Shown here: one piece after another, positions 60,744-64,000 of the stretch
Position numbering within the stretch: the first letter of the stretch is position 1
How the letters are laid out: every line of letters starts with the position of its first letter
NCBI GenBank assembly: GCA_030694465.1
Contig: JAUXYJ010000055.1
Span: forward strand, 326,413 to 390,412
Length of the DNA: 64,000 nt
Reading direction: 5' to 3'
From: Deltaproteobacteria bacterium
GTDB lineage: Bacteria > Myxococcota_A > Polyangia > Polyangiales > Ga0077539
The notes under the pieces: model-generated
The model's database searches: none
The model's input: only the letters and a program-made list of their open reading frames with translations
What the model was told of the DNA's origin: nothing
Position numbers and translations under genes: made by a program

Positions 60744-63700
60744 CGCGGGTGTCCATGGGCTTGCTCAGCAGCCCGTAGAGCGCGGGCATCGCGATGAGGT
60801 TGAGCACCGTCGAGCTCAAGAGCCCGCCCATGATCACCAGGGCCATGGGGTGCTCGATTTCGTGGCCGGGTTGGCCCCCGGCGAGGGCGATGGGCGCGAG
60901 GCCCAGGCCCGTCGCGAGGGCGGTCATCAAGATCGGGATGAGCCGCTCGCGGGTTCCGCGGATCAAGAGCTCGGGGCCCAAGGGGATGCCCTCGACGAGC
61001 TCAAGATGGCGGTAGTGGCTCACGAGCATGATGCCGTTGCGCGCGGTGATCCCGAGGACCGAGACAAACCCGACGAGCGAACCTAGCGAGAGAATCCCGC
61101 CGCCCGCAAACGCCCCGGCGACGCCGCCGGCGAGCGCAAACGGCAGGCTCGCGAAGACCACTCCGGCGGCGCGAACCGAGCGAAAATCCACGTAGAGTAC
61201 CAAGAAGATCGCCAAGAAAGCCAACAGCGAGAACCCCCACAAGCGCTGGCTCGCTTCGGCGCGCGCGGCAAACTCTCCGAGCACCTCGGCGCGGTACTCG
61301 GGGGCAAACGGGTGGCTCTGCACAACGGCCGCGGTCTCGCGCGCGACCGCACCCAGATCTCGCCCCTTCGCGTCGCAGCTGAGGTCAATGCGTCGAAGGG
61401 TTCCCTCGTGCAAGATCGCGTTGGGCGTCGAGCCCATGTGCAGGTCCGCGACGGACCCGAGCGGCGTGCCCGCGGGGTCTACCGGGACCGCGTTGAGCGC
61501 TGTTAAATCCCTGCGAAACCGCTCTTCACCGATCACGAGCACGTCCACCACGCGCCCCTCGCGATACACCTGCCCCACGCGCTGCCCTTGTTGCAACGTC
61601 GAAGTGAGCGTGCGCACGTCGTTGGGCGTGAGCCCCACGTTGGCGAGCGCTTCGAGCCTCGGGTGCACCTCAAGCTGTGGCACACGGGCCTGCTGCTCGA
61701 TGGTCAAATGATCGATCCCGGGCACCGCGCGCAGCCGGTCGGCGAGCGCAGCCGCTTGTCGCTGAAGCTCAGCCAAATCCGGCCCAAAAATGCGCACGAC
61801 GATCGAGCCCTTGCCGCCCGAGACGACCTCTTTGACGCGCTCTTGCAGGTAGGTCTGCACGTCGCGTTGCAGCCCTGGATAGCCGTTGATCACCGCTTCG
61901 ATGCGGGCACGTGTGGCGTCGGCCGGGGCCTCGGGGGCCATGCTCACCCAGAGCTCGGCGAAGTTGCTCCCGACGACCTCGTCGGCGACCTCGGCGCGGC
62001 CCAAATGCGCGCCCACACCGCGGACCCCAGGGATCGCACGGAGCTCAAGGCTCACGCGCTCCACCGTGCGCCTGAGCTCTTGCAGCGAGGTCCCCGGCGG
62101 GGCGATCCAGTGCATCAAGAAATCCCGCTCGCGAAACGCGGGCATAAACCCTTCGCCAAGCCGCGTCGCGCTCATCGCCGCCATCGCCGCGATCGCGAGG
62201 GTCACCGCGAGGGTGAGCTTGCGATGCGAGATCACCCTGCGAAGCAAGGGCTCATAGCGGCTCTCAATCCACGCGGCGAGCCTGGTGGGCCCGCTGTGCG
62301 CTTGCTTGTCACTCTGCAAGAGCATCATCGAGAGGGCAGGGGTCACGGTGACCGCGACCACGAGCGAGGCGAGCACCCCGAGCACGTAGGTCATCGCGAG
62401 AGGCCTAAAGAACGCGCCTGCCAATCCGCCCAGAAAAAACACTGGCATAAACACCAGCGTCACGATCAGCGTGGCGTACACGACCGAGCTGCGGACCTCG
62501 AGAGACGCGCTGAGCACTACGTCAAATCGGCTGCGTGGCGTGTCCAAGAGGGCGTTTTCGCGCAGCCGGCGCTCGATGTTTTCGACGTCGATGATGGCGT
62601 CGTCGACGACCTCACCGAGGGCGATGGTGAGCCCCGCGAGTGAGAGCGTGTTGAGCGTCGTGTGCCGTGCCCACAGCACCAGCATCGCGGCCGCGAGGGA
62701 CAGCGGGATCGCGAGCGCAGAGATCATCGCAGCCCTGCGATCGCGCAGAAAAAACACAAGCACTAGCACCACCAGCGCGCACCCGATCGCGAGCGACTTG
62801 GTGAGATTATGCGTCGCGGTCTCGACGAACGAAGCGGGCCTAAAGATCTGTCGCTCGACGTGCATCCCGCGGAGCTGTGGCGCGAGCTGCGCGAGGACCT
62901 GCTCGACACGCTGGGTGACCTCGAGGGTGTTTCCCCAGGGTTGTTTCTCGACGATTAACAGCAGGCCAGGGTGGCCATTGATCACGCCGTCGCCGATGGG
63001 TGGACCGTAGCCCTCGTGAATGGTCGTGACGCTGCCGAGCGGGACCGGCGCGCTGGCGACACCCACGGCGTTGCGTCGCACCACGAGGGTGCGCTCAAGG
63101 GCCAGGGCGGTGGTCGCGGCCTGCGGCTGGTGGGTCGCGATGCGCTGCGAGGGCAGGTCGACAAAGCCGCCTCCGCCGATGGACGTGGCGTCGCGGGTCG
63201 CGCGCAACACATCGTCGATCAGCAGACCATTTGCACGCAATCGCGCGGGGTCGACCTGGACCTGGAGCGTGCGATCGCGCTGCCCCCAGACCGCGACGTT
63301 GGCCACGCCGGGCACGGCCATCAAGCGTGGCCGCACGATCCAGCGGATCATGTCGGTCATCTCCATTTGCGACTGCGTGTCGGACCAAAGCCCGATCTTG
63401 AGCACGCGAGAGAGCGACGACAGCGGCGAAAGAATCACCGGAGCGCGCGCGTTGGCGGGCAGCCCTGTCACGCGCCCGATGCGCTCTTGGACGAGCTGTC
63501 TCGCCTGCAAAAGATCAGTCGAATCTTCGAAGAGCATCACGACCGACGAGAGCCCTTGGACCGACTTCGACCGCAGGGTCTTTAAGAACGGGATGCCCGC
63601 GACGACCTGCTCGATCGGCACGGTGATCAGCTGCTCGACGTCAAGCGAAGAGAGCCCCGGCGCCTCGGTCTGCACCTCGACCAACAACGGCGCGAACTCC

Positions 63701-63816
63701 GGAAACACATCCAGCGGAGACTGCTGCGCCGCGCGCACGCCGCCCACGATCAAGAGCACCGAGAACACCGCGATCAACGAGCGAAATCGCAGGCACCACG
63801 CGACAATGGCTCCCAT
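60721..63816 (-). CDS. RND-family efflux pump, CusA/CzcA type
   Basis: The 1031-residue inner-membrane transporter has twelve expected helices and two large periplasmic loops. Signatures include the N-terminus [39 protein letters not shown], and the helix-4 relay [22 protein letters not shown], diagnostic of the CusA/CzcA heavy-metal group. A second half contains FREGF-like ([14 protein letters not shown]) and [16 protein letters not shown]. It drives efflux by proton exchange. The methionine pair used by CusA for copper cannot be assigned by eye, so the substrate is open. Its 3' end overlaps the kinase gene by 23 bases on the other strand. Confidence 0.93.
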   Translation of the reverse strand: MGAIVAWCLRFRSLIAVFSVLLIVGGVRAAQQSPLDVFPEFAPLLVEVQTEAPGLSSLDVEQLITVPIEQVVAGIPFLKTLRSKSVQGLSSVVMLFEDSTDLLQARQLVQERIGRVTGLPANARAPVILSPLSSLSRVLKIGLWSDTQSQMEMTDMIRWIVRPRLMAVPGVANVAVWGQRDRTLQVQVDPARLRANGLLIDDVLRATRDATSIGGGGFVDLPSQRIATHQPQAATTALALERTLVVRRNAVGVASAPVPLGSVTTIHEGYGPPIGDGVINGHPGLLLIVEKQPWGNTLEVTQRVEQVLAQLAPQLRGMHVERQIFRPASFVETATHNLTKSLAIGCALVVLVLVFFLRDRRAAMISALAIPLSLAAAMLVLWARHTTLNTLSLAGLTIALGEVVDDAIIDVENIERRLRENALLDTPRSRFDVVLSASLEVRSSVVYATLIVTLVFMPVFFLGGLAGAFFRPLAMTYVLGVLASLVVAVTVTPALSMMLLQSDKQAHSGPTRLAAWIESRYEPLLRRVISHRKLTLAVTLAIAAMAAMSATRLGEGFMPAFRERDFLMHWIAPPGTSLQELRRTVERVSLELRAIPGVRGVGAHLGRAEVADEVVGSNFAELWVSMAPEAPADATRARIEAVINGYPGLQRDVQTYLQERVKEVVSGGKGSIVVRIFGPDLAELQRQAAALADRLRAVPGIDHLTIEQQARVPQLEVHPRLEALANVGLTPNDVRTLTSTLQQGQRVGQVYREGRVVDVLVIGEERFRRDLTALNAVPVDPAGTPLGSVADLHMGSTPNAILHEGTLRRIDLSCDAKGRDLGAVARETAAVVQSHPFAPEYRAEVLGEFAARAEASQRLWGFSLLAFLAIFLVLYVDFRSVRAAGVVFASLPFALAGGVAGAFAGGGILSLGSLVGFVSVLGITARNGIMLVSHYRHLELVEGIPLGPELLIRGTRERLIPILMTALATGLGLAPIALAGGQPGHEIEHPMALVIMGGLLSSTVLNLIAMPALYGLLSKPMDTRATDDPAQ

Positions 63817-63819
63817 GGC

Positions 63820-64000
63820 TCAGTGCCCTCCTGGGGCTTCGACGCCCGCGAGCTCGCTCACCGCTTGCACCACCACCGAGGTCCCCGCCGTGAGCCCCGC
63901 GCGCACCGTGGCCGTGTCGCCGTCGAGCTCACCGAGGACGACAGACCTCCGCGCAAACCGCAGGGGCTCGAGCGCGACGTACACCGAGGCTCCGCCGAGC
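63820..64000 (-). CDS. RND efflux periplasmic adaptor subunit, 3' end only
   Basis: The last 59 codons of a gene are cut by the window edge. The translation reads LGGASVYVALEPLRFARRSV, then VLGELDGDTATVRAGLTAG and TSVVVQAVSELAGVEAPGGH with stop TGA at 63820-63822. This matches the C-terminal region of membrane-fusion adaptors (RF.RR.V.LG...G.V.AGL.AG..VV). Only three bases separate it from the RND pump start, so the two form one operon with the adaptor upstream. GAGGG at its very end probably serves as the pump's ribosome binding site. Confidence 0.85.
   Translation of the reverse strand, partial: LGGASVYVALEPLRFARRSVVLGELDGDTATVRAGLTAGTSVVVQAVSELAGVEAPGGH

Overview
This is high-GC chromosomal DNA, densely packed with genes. 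Many neighbouring genes share a 4-base NTGA stop/start overlap. The gene content points to a Myxococcota bacterium, possibly a Polyangiales/Sandaracinus-like lineage: several TolQ/TolR cassettes, FG-GAP and RCC1-like surface lipoproteins, OmpA proteins with thrombospondin type-3 repeats, a Ser/Thr kinase with a zinc ribbon, and a GH57 branching enzyme. The taxonomic call is inference from gene content only. I see no rRNA, tRNA, CRISPR array, transposase or phage gene.

Layout. 0-5.4 kb: a palindrome-rich intergenic stretch, two uncharacterised proteins, then a coupled trio of an unknown (possibly SctK-like) protein, a FliH/SctL-type stator protein and an M50 site-2 protease. 5.4-13.6 kb: a Fur regulator and a single-pass protein, followed by two divergently transcribed cassettes. 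Each cassette is one TolQ/ExbB plus two TolR/ExbD, and the rightward one leads to an outer-membrane barrel. 13.7-20.5 kb: pyruvate dehydrogenase E1alpha, E1beta and E2, then an operon of a small protein, a HemX/CcsA-like protein, hemA and hemC. 21.4-28.6 kb: the rod-shape cluster mreB-mreC-mreD-mrdA-rodA, then an MscS channel with a cyclic-nucleotide domain. 28.6-31.7 kb: a nitrilase-family amidase and a PQQ-type propeller protein.

32-36 kb: three tandem GT39-like membrane glycosyltransferases, coupled by GTGA/TTGA overlaps. 36-47.2 kb: cell-envelope genes. These are two OmpA/TSP3 proteins, a DUF4398-like lipoprotein, two related cysteine-bearing barrel proteins (one with a 9-bp minisatellite), and a GT2 transferase coupled to a UDP-galactopyranose-mutase-like flavoprotein. 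47.3-51.3 kb: dapA-dapB with a small membrane protein, and the GH57 enzyme. 51.5-56.7 kb: two tandem FG-GAP lipoproteins and an RCC1-like protein. 56.8-60.7 kb: an acyl-CoA synthetase and a Ser/Thr kinase with a C-terminal discoidin-like region. 60.7-64 kb: a CusA-type RND pump and the 3' end of its adaptor gene, cut by the window edge.

Much of the window concerns building and energising the envelope: wall elongation, proton-driven TolQR-type motors, lipid-linked glycosylation, outer-membrane anchoring to peptidoglycan, lysine/diaminopimelate supply and efflux. The least explained parts are the mirrored TolQ-TolR-TolR cassettes, the FliH/SctL gene away from any secretion cluster, the three-gene GT39 array and the paired FG-GAP lipoproteins.
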